Shown here piece after piece: positions 8,704-17,662 of a stretch of DNA of 64,000 bases. Each line of letters begins with the position of its first letter. Position 1 is the first letter of the stretch. The position numbers and the translations under genes were made by a program. A model generated the notes under the pieces. That model searched no databases. It was given only the letters and a program-made list of their open reading frames with translations, and was not told the origin of the DNA. Source of the DNA: Clostridia bacterium (lineage in GTDB: Bacteria; Bacillota; Clostridia; Christensenellales; SZUA-584); assembly GCA_003249555.1 (NCBI GenBank), contig QKIQ01000085.1:1-64000 (forward strand). The letters are read 5' to 3'.

Positions 8704-9552
8704 TCAGGTCATAATCAGACTGTTCGTGTACACCGTCACGTCATTGTAAGTAATGGCGCAGCGGAACTCCACGTCCTCATCCTGATTATCTACCGTGGTC
8801 AGCGTAGCTGTATTGTAGCCCGTGTAGGAATCCGTCAGATTCGTCCACACACCCGCATTGAAATACTGCCACAGGTAAGTAATGCCGCTTGTCGGTTCAG
8901 GCGATCCGCTGAATATCGGGTCAGCCGTGATGTCCTCGCCAGCAGCCCCAACTGTTTCAGCCGCAATCGTTCCGCCAGTGATTAGGTTTGTACCGAACAT
9001 TTCTGCGAGCCATGCCGCTGCTTCTGCAAATGTGGCGTACTCTTCTGTGTACTGCCATTTTGTAGCTTTGTGAAGCGGGCGCATAACGGTCAAATTGATC
9101 GTGTCGTTTTGCAGTGTAATCGAGTTGTTGCGAGACTGCGAAGGCTGCGTAGTTCTCGCCGCTATCACCTTTGGGAAAAAGTTGCCTTCAAACACCTCAA
9201 CTCCAGCGCGCATAATGTTTCTGATGTATCCATATGCGCCATACGGTGCAACGTCATCCCCGCCAAAGCTTAGCGCATGATTTGTCGGGTTGTATGTCGC
9301 GCCATAGACCACTGCGGCAGACGCCTTGGGCAAATCCGTCACTTGCAGCGGTATTGCGCCAGAGGCGAACTTCATCATTTTTTCTTGCAGTGTATTGTCG
9401 CCATACTGCTCACCTTCTGCGTTCGTAATCGCAAGATCGCCCTGAACAAAAGCGCCAAGGCTGACGGGCGCCTCAAACGTCGGGGTTGCGCTTGCTGTAT
9501 CTGGAGTTGCATGTTTTGCGTAACGTGCATATTCCGAACCATATCCTGCCAT
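8704..9552 (-). CDS. Major tail (tube) protein with C-terminal Ig-like domain
   Basis: 282 residues, ATG 9552 with AAGGAGG upstream. Residues 1 to about 195 are the tail-tube domain (MAGYGSEYARYAKH, LSLGA-type VSLGAFVQGDLAITN, GAYGYIRNIMRAGVEVFEG). Residues about 200-282 form an Ig-like beta domain (SGITYLWQY, GYNTATLTTVDNQDEDVEF). That domain is clearly homologous to the C-terminus of the capsid protein in the same phage. The gene is flanked by two hairpins and lies between the gp10-like and chaperone genes. Surface display of the Ig domain is inferred. Confidence 0.8.
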   Translation of the reverse strand: MAGYGSEYARYAKHATPDTASATPTFEAPVSLGAFVQGDLAITNAEGEQYGDNTLQEKMMKFASGAIPLQVTDLPKASAAVVYGATYNPTNHALSFGGDDVAPYGAYGYIRNIMRAGVEVFEGNFFPKVIAARTTQPSQSRNNSITLQNDTINLTVMRPLHKATKWQYTEEYATFAEAAAWLAEMFGTNLITGGTIAAETVGAAGEDITADPIFSGSPEPTSGITYLWQYFNAGVWTNLTDSYTGYNTATLTTVDNQDEDVEFRCAITYNDVTVYTNSLIMT

Positions 9553-9584
9553 AGCATAAACCTCCTTGATTTTTTAAAATTAAA

Positions 9585-9602
9585 AAAGGCCGTTTGGCCT
9601 TT
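9585..9602 (-). terminator. Rho-independent terminator before the major tail gene
   Basis: The - strand carries AAAGGCC-AAAC-GGCCTTT followed by TTTAATTTT. It lies between the gp10-like gene (stop at 9610) and the major tail gene (start 9552). Because the tail genes follow at once, it probably works as a partial terminator, or an internal promoter or antitermination must serve the tail genes. Confidence 0.7.
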
Positions 9603-9609
9603 CGGTGTG

Positions 9610-10113
9610 TTATAGACTGTCTTGATACTTTTGCAATACATCTGCAGCTGCTTCTGCTGCTTTTGGCGCAGCTTTTTCATTTGCTTTGCGCATCCACTGC
9701 TTCGCTGGAATGTTTCGCGATGGAGCACCAAACTCATGGATGAACGCGACTTCGGCATTGTTGGCCTTTTTATCGCTTCCACCATAGGTATACGTCCGCC
9801 CATGCTTGCTGCGTTTATATGCCTTTGTTTTTGCGCGACCGCTATAGGTGTGATGAACTCCGTGAGGGTACACGTTGATGTACTGCGCCATGCCTTTCCC
9901 TCTTGTTTTCCCAAACTTATTATCAGCCTTGATCGAATCGCGCATTTTTGCCGTTTCTACCAGCCCTAGTGAGTTAATCTCTTTTTTCTGCGCTTCGATT
10001 ACTACGTCCGCTTCGGCCGCCAGCATTTCATAAATGACATCGTCCGGTATATTGGCAAGTTGATCCATAAAAAGTACACATTCCTCAAGTCCGTCCATTA
10101 CAAGCAGTGCCAT
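9610..10113 (-). CDS. HK97 gp10-like tail protein
   Basis: 167 residues with the HK97-gp10 family pattern: an N-terminal helix (MDQLANIPDDVIYEML), basic middle, and the conserved FIHEFGAPSRNIPAKQWMRKA near the end. Members act at the head-tail joint or in tail completion. It overlaps the upstream terminator-like gene by one base and precedes the major tail gene. Confidence 0.75.
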   Translation of the reverse strand: MALLVMDGLEECVLFMDQLANIPDDVIYEMLAAEADVVIEAQKKEINSLGLVETAKMRDSIKADNKFGKTRGKGMAQYINVYPHGVHHTYSGRAKTKAYKRSKHGRTYTYGGSDKKANNAEVAFIHEFGAPSRNIPAKQWMRKANEKAAPKAAEAAADVLQKYQDSL

Positions 10114-10445
10114 TACACATCAACCCCCTCTATCGCATCGATTTCGAAAACCCAATGCTGGCCATTTTCATCACCCACAGGCGTCATTTCGGGATACCCA
10201 AATCCTGCATCATACAGCATCCGTTTGATGGTCTTGCGTGTCGTGACGCTATCAAAGTCGCTCGGGCATACAAAATGCACCTGAATAAGCGCAATCTCGT
10301 GCTGGGGCTTGTTGTCGCCGTGATCATCGCCGAACGTGTTGTAGTTGAAGGTGAAGTAGTTTGGCTCGCTGCCCGAGTATGTATTAGGGTATGTCGGATA
10401 ACCAAACGATGCCAGCGCCGTCTTGATGCGTGATTCGATGCTCAT
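10113..10445 (-). CDS. Tail terminator / tail completion-like protein
   Basis: 110 residues, start set at ATG 10445 (AGGTGAGCG upstream; overlaps the previous stop as ATGA). It begins MSIESRIKTALASFGYP and includes EIALIQVHFVCP and a terminal KRMLYDAGFGYPEM region. Size and place, between head-closure and gp10 genes, match tail terminator proteins that cap the tube. Family assignment is by position and shape, not by a diagnostic motif. Confidence 0.6.
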   Translation of the reverse strand: MSIESRIKTALASFGYPTYPNTYSGSEPNYFTFNYNTFGDDHGDNKPQHEIALIQVHFVCPSDFDSVTTRKTIKRMLYDAGFGYPEMTPVGDENGQHWVFEIDAIEGVDV

Positions 10446-10843
10446 CGTGCGCTCACCTGCCTTTTCACTTTGATCTCCATCCATTGATTACGATTTTCAA
10501 CGTTGTCAATGCTTATGATCTCAAAGCAAAGCTTTTCTTTTTCTGCCGTCGTTTTACTGGCGTCATCCGCATACAGAATACGGTACTTACTGCCGCTGTT
10601 TTTCTTCGGGTCAATGAGTGGACTGTACCTGCCTGTCAGCGTGGCCGGTTCGTTAAGCTCAAGGCGCATCGCCTCAAACACTTCTGTGCCGTGCACGTTT
10701 ACCCATTTGACGCGATATTCTTTACCAGTGCCAAATACGTTCGTCCACGTCTTTACGGGATAGCCGTTATCATTTTGAGTTTCCGTGTACTTTTCAATGA
10801 TGATCGATGTACGTAGCTCCCCGGCATTTGCTTCTTTAGACAT
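10442..10843 (-). CDS. Head closure / head-tail adaptor protein
   Basis: 133 residues with the head-tail joining family look (SPP1 gp16-like): LRTSIIIEKYTETQNDNGYPV then TWTNVFGTGKEYRVKW and a C-terminal beta strand EIISIDNV. The stopper closes the capsid after packaging. It overlaps both neighbours by a few bases, in the standard connector cluster. Confidence 0.75.
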   Translation of the reverse strand: MSKEANAGELRTSIIIEKYTETQNDNGYPVKTWTNVFGTGKEYRVKWVNVHGTEVFEAMRLELNEPATLTGRYSPLIDPKKNSGSKYRILYADDASKTTAEKEKLCFEIISIDNVENRNQWMEIKVKRQVSAR

Positions 10844-11159
10844 CGCTCACCTCCTCTACCGGCTCAACCACAGGATCCTCGCCAGCATACCGCAGCTCCA
10901 GAACAAATGAGTTAATAAGCTTTTGAGCGCTCTCTTGGGCAGATGCATTGCCGTTCCCGACAAACTTCATCCCCCTATTGTCATACCAGCAAGAAGCAAG
11001 AGCGCACAGAAACAAATCGTACTGCGCATTGTTTTGATAGTCTGGGATGCCCGCTGTTCTTGTTTTTGATTTTGCCGCATTAAGGCAAAGCTCTGCGATA
11101 GTGTCCGCTGCATCCGGCGGCATCCCAAGATAGTCTTTAAGCGTAGTGATTGATAACAT
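10836..11159 (-). CDS. Head-tail connector protein (gp6-like)
   Basis: 107 residues, mostly helical, beginning MLSITTLKDYLGMPPDAADT, typical of the gp6/gp15-like adaptor family directly after the major capsid gene. ATG 11159 has GGGGAGGAG upstream. The C-terminus is acidic (DPVVEPVEEVSDV). Confidence 0.75.
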   Translation of the reverse strand: MLSITTLKDYLGMPPDAADTIAELCLNAAKSKTRTAGIPDYQNNAQYDLFLCALASCWYDNRGMKFVGNGNASAQESAQKLINSFVLELRYAGEDPVVEPVEEVSDV

Positions 11160-11175
11160 GTGCGCTCCTCCCCAT

Positions 11176-12624
11176 TTAGCTCATTGTGATAGCGTTTGTG
11201 TAAACCGATACGCCGCCGTATGTGATCTTGCAGCGGAACTTGACATCTTCGTCCTGCTCGTCTACCGTGGTCAGCGTGTTGGTATTGTAGCCAGTGTAAG
11301 CAACTGTCGTGTCCGTCCAAGTGCCAGCATTGTCATACTGCCACAGGTACGTGATGCCGCTGGTAGGTTTGCTTGCATCGTCTGTGTTGAATGTGCCAAC
11401 CGCAGTCAAATCCTCACCCGCAAGCGCAGCAGATGTGGCCGATGTTGCGACACCGCCAACGATGGCCACCGCCACAATAGCCAAACGGAACGCGCTTTTG
11501 AGTTTGATCTGATGATCGCCCCACGTGGTCAGTACATACTTGTACATGCCGGTTTCGACATCTTTATCAGAGTCGAGCACTGCGGCAGGTTCGTAGTTCT
11601 GTTTTGCGAATCTGAAATCGCCGATAACTGGAATTGTTGCCCTGTCGTTGAACTCGACCGGCACGCCGAGAACATCCTGCGGCTTGGCTGTAAACAACTC
11701 ACCCGCCGTATTGGAAAGCGTCTGCACGTAGGTGTACCAATCAGCGGAGCGCATCACGACCTTGGCGTTTGCGCGGAATGCATCGGGAAGATCACCAAGC
11801 GCGGCCATAATGGCCGCAACAACGGTGGCACCGGTAACGCCTTTAATGCCGACCATGTAAAAAGACATGTGTTTGTGGGCGTCATCGGCAGACTTTGCAA
11901 AAGCGCGAAGTTTCTCTTTTCTGGCCAGTGCAGACTTCAAGCCGTTTTCAATCGTCGATACAAGGTCGGTGTCCGTACCATAAACAACAGTGTCAGCGAC
12001 CTGAATTTTCACCTTCGTTTTCAGGCGTCCGTACGTGACGACATCAGACGATACTTCGATCTCTTTTGCTGTTTCGGCGTCAACGACATCCTCAAGCAAG
12101 TCTTCATCATCAATCGCAAACGTCAGGCGCGGTTCCTCAAGCCCTGCAATCTGTGACGTTTCCTCGACGTTGCGCAGACTGTTCTCCTCGAACGGCTCTG
12201 TGATGAGCTCACTGGAAAGCGTGGACGGAAGCAGATTTGATCCGCTGCCAAAATCGGCAGAACCGGCAGGAATAGCACCAAGGCCAGTATAAGTTTTCTT
12301 TACACCTTCTTTGTCACCGAAGGCCACGCCGCGATAGAACGACGCCTTGGTTTTAACAAGCACATCTTTTTCAGTCATGCCGCCGCCGCTGCCGTCCTTC
12401 ATGGCAATCGCGGCGCGCTGCTGCTCTTCCATCTCGTCGTGAGAAGCTTTGAGCATGTCATAACGAGACTGGAGTTCGTCGCGGTGCTGCTTCTTGGTGT
12501 TGATGTCAGTCATCGCCACGGTCGGGTCAGCGGCCTTCTCCGCGATCCATTCCGCATCTGCGGAAATCTGCGCCTGAAGCGTCGCCATTTTTTCCTTGAG
12601 ATCAAACAATGTAACTTTAGCCAT
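11176..12624 (-). CDS. Major capsid protein (HK97 fold) with C-terminal Ig-like domain
   Basis: 482 residues. Residues 1-110 are a coiled-coil delta/scaffold region (LKEKMATLQAQISADAEW). About 115-395 is the HK97 capsid domain (LGAIPAGSADFGSGSNLLPS, AAIMAALGDLPDAFRANAKV, DVLGVPVEFNDRATIPVIGD). The last 85 residues are an extra Ig-like domain (SGITYLWQYDNAGTW, YNTNTLTTVDEQDEDVKF) homologous to the tail-tube C-terminus. The delta domain is presumably removed by the protease encoded just upstream. Start ATG 12624 has AAGGAG. Confidence 0.85.
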   Translation of the reverse strand: MAKVTLFDLKEKMATLQAQISADAEWIAEKAADPTVAMTDINTKKQHRDELQSRYDMLKASHDEMEEQQRAAIAMKDGSGGGMTEKDVLVKTKASFYRGVAFGDKEGVKKTYTGLGAIPAGSADFGSGSNLLPSTLSSELITEPFEENSLRNVEETSQIAGLEEPRLTFAIDDEDLLEDVVDAETAKEIEVSSDVVTYGRLKTKVKIQVADTVVYGTDTDLVSTIENGLKSALARKEKLRAFAKSADDAHKHMSFYMVGIKGVTGATVVAAIMAALGDLPDAFRANAKVVMRSADWYTYVQTLSNTAGELFTAKPQDVLGVPVEFNDRATIPVIGDFRFAKQNYEPAAVLDSDKDVETGMYKYVLTTWGDHQIKLKSAFRLAIVAVAIVGGVATSATSAALAGEDLTAVGTFNTDDASKPTSGITYLWQYDNAGTWTDTTVAYTGYNTNTLTTVDEQDEDVKFRCKITYGGVSVYTNAITMS

Positions 12625-13432
12625 TTTGATTTTGCTCCTTCATAAATTTTTTATTTTCGGCAAGTATTTTCGCCCGTTCGTTTCGCTCTGCATCATCTGT
12701 CAACGCGAGCTGGATTTTTTGGCCGATTGCTTTGAGGTCCTCGGCCTTGACTGTTGCGATGTCGGATGTCTTGAAAAGCTCAACCGCATCATTTAGATTT
12801 TCGGCGCCTTTTGTGACACCTGCGCCACGTTGGGAAGGAACAGCAACGAAAGAAAACTCGAATGCTTCTTGAGGATCTTTAAGCTCTCCAAAGCACAGTT
12901 TGCCATCGTATTCCTGACCTTTGATGTGGCCTGTCTCGCATTGGTACGTCCATGTGCACCAATCGAGCTTGAGCTTCTTGCTGCATATCGAGCATGCGCA
13001 TTCGCCCATGCGACAACCAACAGACACCTCTTTGACAATGCCACCCTCAATTGCTTCAATGAGCGGTTTGTTGGCATCGTTTCGCAGCATATAGGCACTG
13101 CCTCGCAAAACGTAAAGTGGTTCCCCGAGCGAGTTCTTTTCGCTCATTTCCTCTGTCTCGCAACGGTACAGACGTGCTACCTGCTTTTCAGCCGACCAGC
13201 GGTGATCAATCAAGCCGCTTTTCCCTAAGAAAAGCTTAGCGAGCTTATCAAGACTGGCTTTTGTGAAACGCTCAGTATCACGATCAACGTCGTTGTCACA
13301 GAGATGTACAGGGAAACAAAAAACGCCTTCGGGCGTCAGCTCCTTATGTGCGTATTGATTTATTAAAGCAATATCCGATTCTGGGTTTATCGGTGTCGCT
13401 TTTAACGCTTTGAGTTTTTCAATTCTATCCAT
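12617..13432 (-). CDS. Prohead protease with Cys-rich zinc-binding insert
   Basis: The start is set at ATG 13432 because AGGAGG lies 6 nt upstream. 271 residues. The fold is that of phage prohead proteases: a candidate catalytic His in GLIDHRWSAEKQVARL and Ser in VKEVSVGCRMGECACSICS. A Cys cluster follows directly (CRMGECACSICSKK, then CTWTYQCETGH), which looks like a zinc-knuckle insertion. The C-terminal 80 residues are helical, scaffold-like. It sits beside the capsid gene as expected and overlaps it by 8 nt. Confidence 0.75.
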   Translation of the reverse strand: MDRIEKLKALKATPINPESDIALINQYAHKELTPEGVFCFPVHLCDNDVDRDTERFTKASLDKLAKLFLGKSGLIDHRWSAEKQVARLYRCETEEMSEKNSLGEPLYVLRGSAYMLRNDANKPLIEAIEGGIVKEVSVGCRMGECACSICSKKLKLDWCTWTYQCETGHIKGQEYDGKLCFGELKDPQEAFEFSFVAVPSQRGAGVTKGAENLNDAVELFKTSDIATVKAEDLKAIGQKIQLALTDDAERNERAKILAENKKFMKEQNQNG

Positions 13433-13433
13433 A

Positions 13434-14033
13434 TCACGCCTCCTCATCTGCCGCTGCTTCTACAGCCGCCATCGTTTCGCCAGCAACGGTGATTGTGACG
13501 GATCCTTCGGTCAATTCCACTACCCCGCCGTTTATAGTAAGCACAGGATGGAACCCTTCTACAGATGCAGCCGCAGCGTATGAAATAACATCGCCCGTAA
13601 ACACAGTGGCTCCGCTCGTCAGCGACACGGGCGTATCAAGATCAAGCGTTTCGCCATGGAGCCTGATAAGCGATGCTGTCAACGTAGTGTCAGCACCAAC
13701 AGTGAGCGTCAATGTGTGTGGTATCAATCCTGCCGCATCAAGCGCAGGGCCAACGAGAGCGCCCATGCCGGACGATCCGAAATTGACCTCTACAGTCCCA
13801 GAAACAGCAGCTTTGATATAAAATGACGGTGTTCTGTCAGGGTGCATCCTAACATTAAACGCTTGCCATGCAAATGCCGGGATGTGCGCGGCGGCGGCCT
13901 CAATAAATTCACCATCGCAGAAAAGGACTTCACCAGCTGTTTCATTTTTGATGACAATTGAATTTGAACCGAAGCTATCAAAAACAAACTCTGTCGCGAG
14001 TCCTGCCGTCAGTGTGAGCCGTCTAGTTTGCAT
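13434..14033 (-). CDS. Hypothetical virion-module protein
   Basis: 199 residues, ATG 14033 with AAAGGAGG. Strongly beta-type and Ala/Thr/Val-rich (TLTLTVGADTTLTASLIRL, GSVTITVAGETMAAVEAA), with no cysteine-rich or enzymatic motif. It lies between portal-proximal small genes and the prohead protease, where decoration or auxiliary head proteins are sometimes found. No family recognised; a decoration role is a guess. Confidence 0.5.
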   Translation of the reverse strand: MQTRRLTLTAGLATEFVFDSFGSNSIVIKNETAGEVLFCDGEFIEAAAAHIPAFAWQAFNVRMHPDRTPSFYIKAAVSGTVEVNFGSSGMGALVGPALDAAGLIPHTLTLTVGADTTLTASLIRLHGETLDLDTPVSLTSGATVFTGDVISYAAAASVEGFHPVLTINGGVVELTEGSVTITVAGETMAAVEAAADEEA

Positions 14034-14190
14034 TTCCTGCGCCTCCTTTCAGCGTGATTCGCTGTTTTGCTTTTTCAATGTCTTTTCGGAGAGCAGATTC
14101 ACGCACTTTCGGCGGCAAAAGAGTGTATGTGCTCGGATTCAAGCCGTGCTTTGCCGCCTCTTCCATCAGCTTCTTGTCAATGGCCATCAT
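14023..14190 (-). CDS. Small hypothetical phage protein
   Basis: 55 residues starting MMAIDKKLMEEAAKHGLNP, rich in Lys/Ala helices. It overlaps the upstream gene (ATGATGA) and, by 11 nt, the downstream gene. Tight packing suggests a real coupled gene. No function assigned. Confidence 0.6.
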   Translation of the reverse strand: MMAIDKKLMEEAAKHGLNPSTYTLLPPKVRESALRKDIEKAKQRITLKGGAGNAN

Positions 14191-14639
14191 TTGGAGTCAC
14201 CGCTTTTCTTTTCAGCTGCAACGATGAACTCCGCCAGTTGCCGTTTTGTTTCCGTGCCGCTGATCGCCACGCCAGGTGTTTCTTGAGCAAGCTTGATGAG
14301 TGCGTCTTTGTTCATTGTTTTTATGAGGTTTTCGACGTCGCGCGGATCTTCTTTTTTCTTTTCCGGCGCGTTGGGTATGATTTCGCCGTCGATGCTGGTT
14401 GCATCTTTACCCCTGCCAAAATCAACCCCAGCATATACTTCCTGCGACTTTGACTTTGCCGCCAAAAGGTTGTCCGGCGTGAACTCTCCCTCGTAGCCAT
14501 ATTCAGGCTTGTACCCATTAGTCGTTGCCCATGTCAAAAAGTTATGCGCAAGCTTCCATTCGGCCGGCAAAGCATTCATTTTATGGGCTTCGAGCCACAT
14601 CGCATACAAGCTACGAGGCTTTTTGTTTTTGTTGTCCAT
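14187..14639 (-). CDS. Hypothetical protein with SAP/HeH-like C-terminal domain
   Basis: The start is set at ATG 14639, with AAGGAGGATCTG upstream; it overlaps the portal gene end by 29 nt. 150 residues. The N-terminus (SLYAMWLEAHKMNALPAEW) is unknown. The last 45 residues (VENLIKTMNKDALIKLA then ISGTETKRQLAEFI) resemble the helix-extended-helix/SAP-type fold seen in phage head-module proteins. This might bind nucleic acid or simply be structural. Confidence 0.55.
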   Translation of the reverse strand: MDNKNKKPRSLYAMWLEAHKMNALPAEWKLAHNFLTWATTNGYKPEYGYEGEFTPDNLLAAKSKSQEVYAGVDFGRGKDATSIDGEIIPNAPEKKKEDPRDVENLIKTMNKDALIKLAQETPGVAISGTETKRQLAEFIVAAEKKSGDSK

Positions 14640-15900
14640 CAGATCCTCCTTGTGTATTTGTTGATTTATCTGGATTCTTAATAACATACTCAAGCGTTGT
14701 CAAATCACGGGAGACCATCAACTTGTTGCCGTTAGGGTCTTTGTCCCTGCCGTAGTCTGCACGGGCTTCGTTTGGTGTTTCCCAGCCGCCGCGAATGGCT
14801 TTCTGGTGCACGTCCGCCCGGGTCGCTGCATCAGCTCTCAAGATTGCGTTCATATCGATCTGGAAGTTGTACCCGCGTTTCCGCTCTTCTCTGGTCAACA
14901 GCTTTCGGTTTAGCTCCTGCTCATAAGCTGTCACGATCGGCAGCATGGTGAGCATCAAGAATTCAAGCATTTGCTGTTCTTGCGAATTGAACGAGACGTC
15001 TGAGTAATCACCCAGCAGGTGAGGCGGTATATTGTACACCATGGCCACCTTTGACCGCGATATTTTTTCAACCTCAAGCAGTTTTGAGTCAACCGGCGAA
15101 AGATTAAGCGTTTTCGCCTGTACGCCAGATTCGAGCAGAAGGATATTGCCGCCAGTTTCGTTGTATGTCTCAACAAGCGCGGCGATTGTTTCTTTGCGCT
15201 GTGTTTCCCCGAGGTTTGCCGGGGCCTCTGCAACAATCTTCGCGTTCACGCCTTTTTCAAGTTGAGACGCGCTGAACGTCTGAATTTGATCGTTATAGGT
15301 TAGCGTATTAAAAAGCACCTGCACTGGGTTCACACCTTTGATCCCGTTTGTCGATATAAACGGAATATGAATGATGTAATAGTTATGCAGGTAGTACGCT
15401 TGTCCGATCTCTGGCATGATTTTATACCATAGCTCGCCAGAATCCGTTTCAAGCATCGGCGTCACTCGCAGCGGATCAAGCACCCTCATGCCTGTAAACG
15501 TACCGTCCGGATCATACGTCTTAAGCGCGTATGCGTTGCCCTCTGAGCAACAACACGCCTCTAGTGATTTGAAGAACTGACATGCCGTCTGGTTTGTATT
15601 CGGAGCGCAGCTCACAATATCGTTTCTGTCATCATTCTTCACAGGTGTTGTTCCTCTGTAAAGCTGCACCGGCATAGTGGATAATGCATTCGCCCGGCGG
15701 GTCACAGCCGAAAAAATCAACTCGCTGTTCTGCAGCGTATAATCGCTCCGAAGAAACCGTGGCAAAAAAGATATTCCGAACGGTAGCTTGGTGGTGCCGG
15801 ACGGCGTTTTAACCGCAGCCTTTTTCTTTAAGCCGTTTATCTCAGCCCTTAGCGCGATTACCTCTGCATTCATTTTTTTACGCGAATTAAAAATGCCCAA
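14611..15900 (-). CDS. Portal protein (HK97 family)
   Basis: 429 residues from TTG 15900 (AGGAGATGATTAA upstream). Family marks include VTRRANALSTMPVQLYRG, GNAYALKTYDPDGTFTGM, VNPVQVLFNTL, and KVAMVYNIPPHLLGDYSDVSFN. The portal forms the dodecameric ring for DNA entry. It follows the large terminase by 4 bases. Confidence 0.85.
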   Translation of the reverse strand: MGIFNSRKKMNAEVIALRAEINGLKKKAAVKTPSGTTKLPFGISFLPRFLRSDYTLQNSELIFSAVTRRANALSTMPVQLYRGTTPVKNDDRNDIVSCAPNTNQTACQFFKSLEACCCSEGNAYALKTYDPDGTFTGMRVLDPLRVTPMLETDSGELWYKIMPEIGQAYYLHNYYIIHIPFISTNGIKGVNPVQVLFNTLTYNDQIQTFSASQLEKGVNAKIVAEAPANLGETQRKETIAALVETYNETGGNILLLESGVQAKTLNLSPVDSKLLEVEKISRSKVAMVYNIPPHLLGDYSDVSFNSQEQQMLEFLMLTMLPIVTAYEQELNRKLLTREERKRGYNFQIDMNAILRADAATRADVHQKAIRGGWETPNEARADYGRDKDPNGNKLMVSRDLTTLEYVIKNPDKSTNTQGGSDGQQKQKAS

Positions 15901-15904
15901 TTAA

Positions 15905-17662
15905 TCATCTCCTATCTTCCAGCTTGATTACTGTTGCAAGCTTTTTATCTGGCGGGATAATAAGCGGATGTTTACGCATCCATTCGGTATGTGCATCGAG
16001 CAAAGCCGCGAAACCGTCAATTTTACGATACTTATGCTGCCTTGTCGGCAAATAAGTCGCGTTCGGACCGCGTTTTGTCAGCCTCACATTACCCAAGTAC
16101 CAGTTAAACAGCGGATTGTTGTTGTGCATAATCTTGCCGTCAATTAACCTCTCTTTGAGGTTGTCCAGAGGCGCGGTAAGCGTGAGCTCACCCTGCCTGA
16201 CCTCGTTCATGACAAAGCCTTTTTCCCGCATCTTCTGAACTAACATGAACGCCTTTGCAGGGTCAAACCCAATGCTGTCAATCGTAAAAATCTCGCGTTG
16301 CTTTAAAAACCATTCCAAAAGCAATTCATATTCGACATAATCAGTATCAACAATGGTCAGCACGCCTTCTTTTTCAAGGCGTGTCCAATCAAGCTTCTCG
16401 TGGTTCTCCTTAACTTTTTTTCTGGGTACCCATGAATGCTCAAGAACAAAGAACCAATTTTCGGGAAGCGGGAACTCTAAGCATGCCGATGTGAAGTCTT
16501 CGGATTCGGCCAAGTCAAAACCGCCATAGCAGCTGTAGCCTTTAAGCGATTCTAGCGTGCGCGTCTTGTTGTTTTTAAGGATTGTGGGAGCATCCAACAG
16601 CGAAAGCTCATCAACGTTTGTAAAAACGTTCAACTGCTTGTTTATGAAGTTCGAACGTTCTTGCGGAACGAGTTTGCATCGCTCCCATTCATCAATCAGA
16701 TCATCCAATAACAACAGTTCGCCAAGAGACGGGTTCGCCTTTATCCAGCAGTCCGTGTCTTCCGGTTCGTCACCCTCATCGATCTCCGCGATGTACACAA
16801 ACATCCTGTCTGCCGCGCGCTGGGCGATAGCGCCGGTGTTGTCAAGAATCTGCCCGCCGAGTATGTAATATTCCATAAGAGGCCCGTCAATGACCTCACC
16901 AAGAGTCGAAATAAACAAAAAAAGCGGTTGTCGCCGCTTCTTGCCCTTTGCTTTTATTCTGTTTATGAGGCTAAAATCACGAAAGTCCTGGACCTCATCG
17001 AATATGCCCAGATGAACATTGAGGCCGTCCAGTGTCTTGCTCTCAGATGACCGTGCTTCGAACAGCCCGTTTGACTGGTCATAATATATGCCCTTTGTTG
17101 TGGTACGAAAATGCCTGTTAAGCAGCGCCGAGCTGTTTACCTGTCCTGTGCATGAACCCAAGATGATCATGGCCTGTTGCCGTGAATTGGCTAAGCAGTA
17201 TGCTTCGGGGCCCCTTTCGCCATCTTTCGATATCGCATACGGCACAATACCACCAATCATCGTGCTTTTACCATTGCCAGAGCCGACAAACACAACACCT
17301 TCACGAAAGCGCCTATACTCTGTTTTTTTATCAACCCAGCCGTACAGGTTTCCTTCAACGAAGTGCTGCCACGGCAGCAGCTTCATTCTGTCGTAGTTGC
17401 CCTTGGTGGGCACGATGAATTTTTCAGTGAAGTCAATCGGCCGATATGCTTTTGTAAGATCGAACGTCCATGGATATCTGACATCATTCAAAGCTCTGTC
17501 AAGATCATTCATAAACCGCTGACCAGCCTGTTTTACTCTTTTACATGCGGTGATTCTGTTGCCTATGACATCGCTTGCGTATCCGTAGCAGTCTGACGCT
17601 TCAATCCGCTCAAGGTATTCCCTGCTATCAGAATCTTTCAAACTCGTCTCTGACTGGCTCAT
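15905..17662 (-). CDS. Terminase large subunit
   Basis: 585 residues from ATG 17662. A longer TTG start at 17707 is possible but would overlap the small subunit gene more. The ATPase has Walker A-type VFVGSGNGKSTMIG and Walker B-type VHLGIFDEVQDF followed by a coupling motif region (LFLFISTLGEV). The nuclease half starts with GGFDLAESEDFT and has SIGFDPAKA, consistent with RNase H-fold acidic residues. It packages DNA with the small subunit and portal. Confidence 0.9.
   Translation of the reverse strand: MSQSETSLKDSDSREYLERIEASDCYGYASDVIGNRITACKRVKQAGQRFMNDLDRALNDVRYPWTFDLTKAYRPIDFTEKFIVPTKGNYDRMKLLPWQHFVEGNLYGWVDKKTEYRRFREGVVFVGSGNGKSTMIGGIVPYAISKDGERGPEAYCLANSRQQAMIILGSCTGQVNSSALLNRHFRTTTKGIYYDQSNGLFEARSSESKTLDGLNVHLGIFDEVQDFRDFSLINRIKAKGKKRRQPLFLFISTLGEVIDGPLMEYYILGGQILDNTGAIAQRAADRMFVYIAEIDEGDEPEDTDCWIKANPSLGELLLLDDLIDEWERCKLVPQERSNFINKQLNVFTNVDELSLLDAPTILKNNKTRTLESLKGYSCYGGFDLAESEDFTSACLEFPLPENWFFVLEHSWVPRKKVKENHEKLDWTRLEKEGVLTIVDTDYVEYELLLEWFLKQREIFTIDSIGFDPAKAFMLVQKMREKGFVMNEVRQGELTLTAPLDNLKERLIDGKIMHNNNPLFNWYLGNVRLTKRGPNATYLPTRQHKYRKIDGFAALLDAHTEWMRKHPLIIPPDKKLATVIKLEDRR

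Noticed and set aside
11146-12156. Long 336-codon + strand ORF opposite the capsid gene
   Set aside because: Shadow of the capsid gene: odd Cys/His/Arg-rich composition, no family and no start signal.
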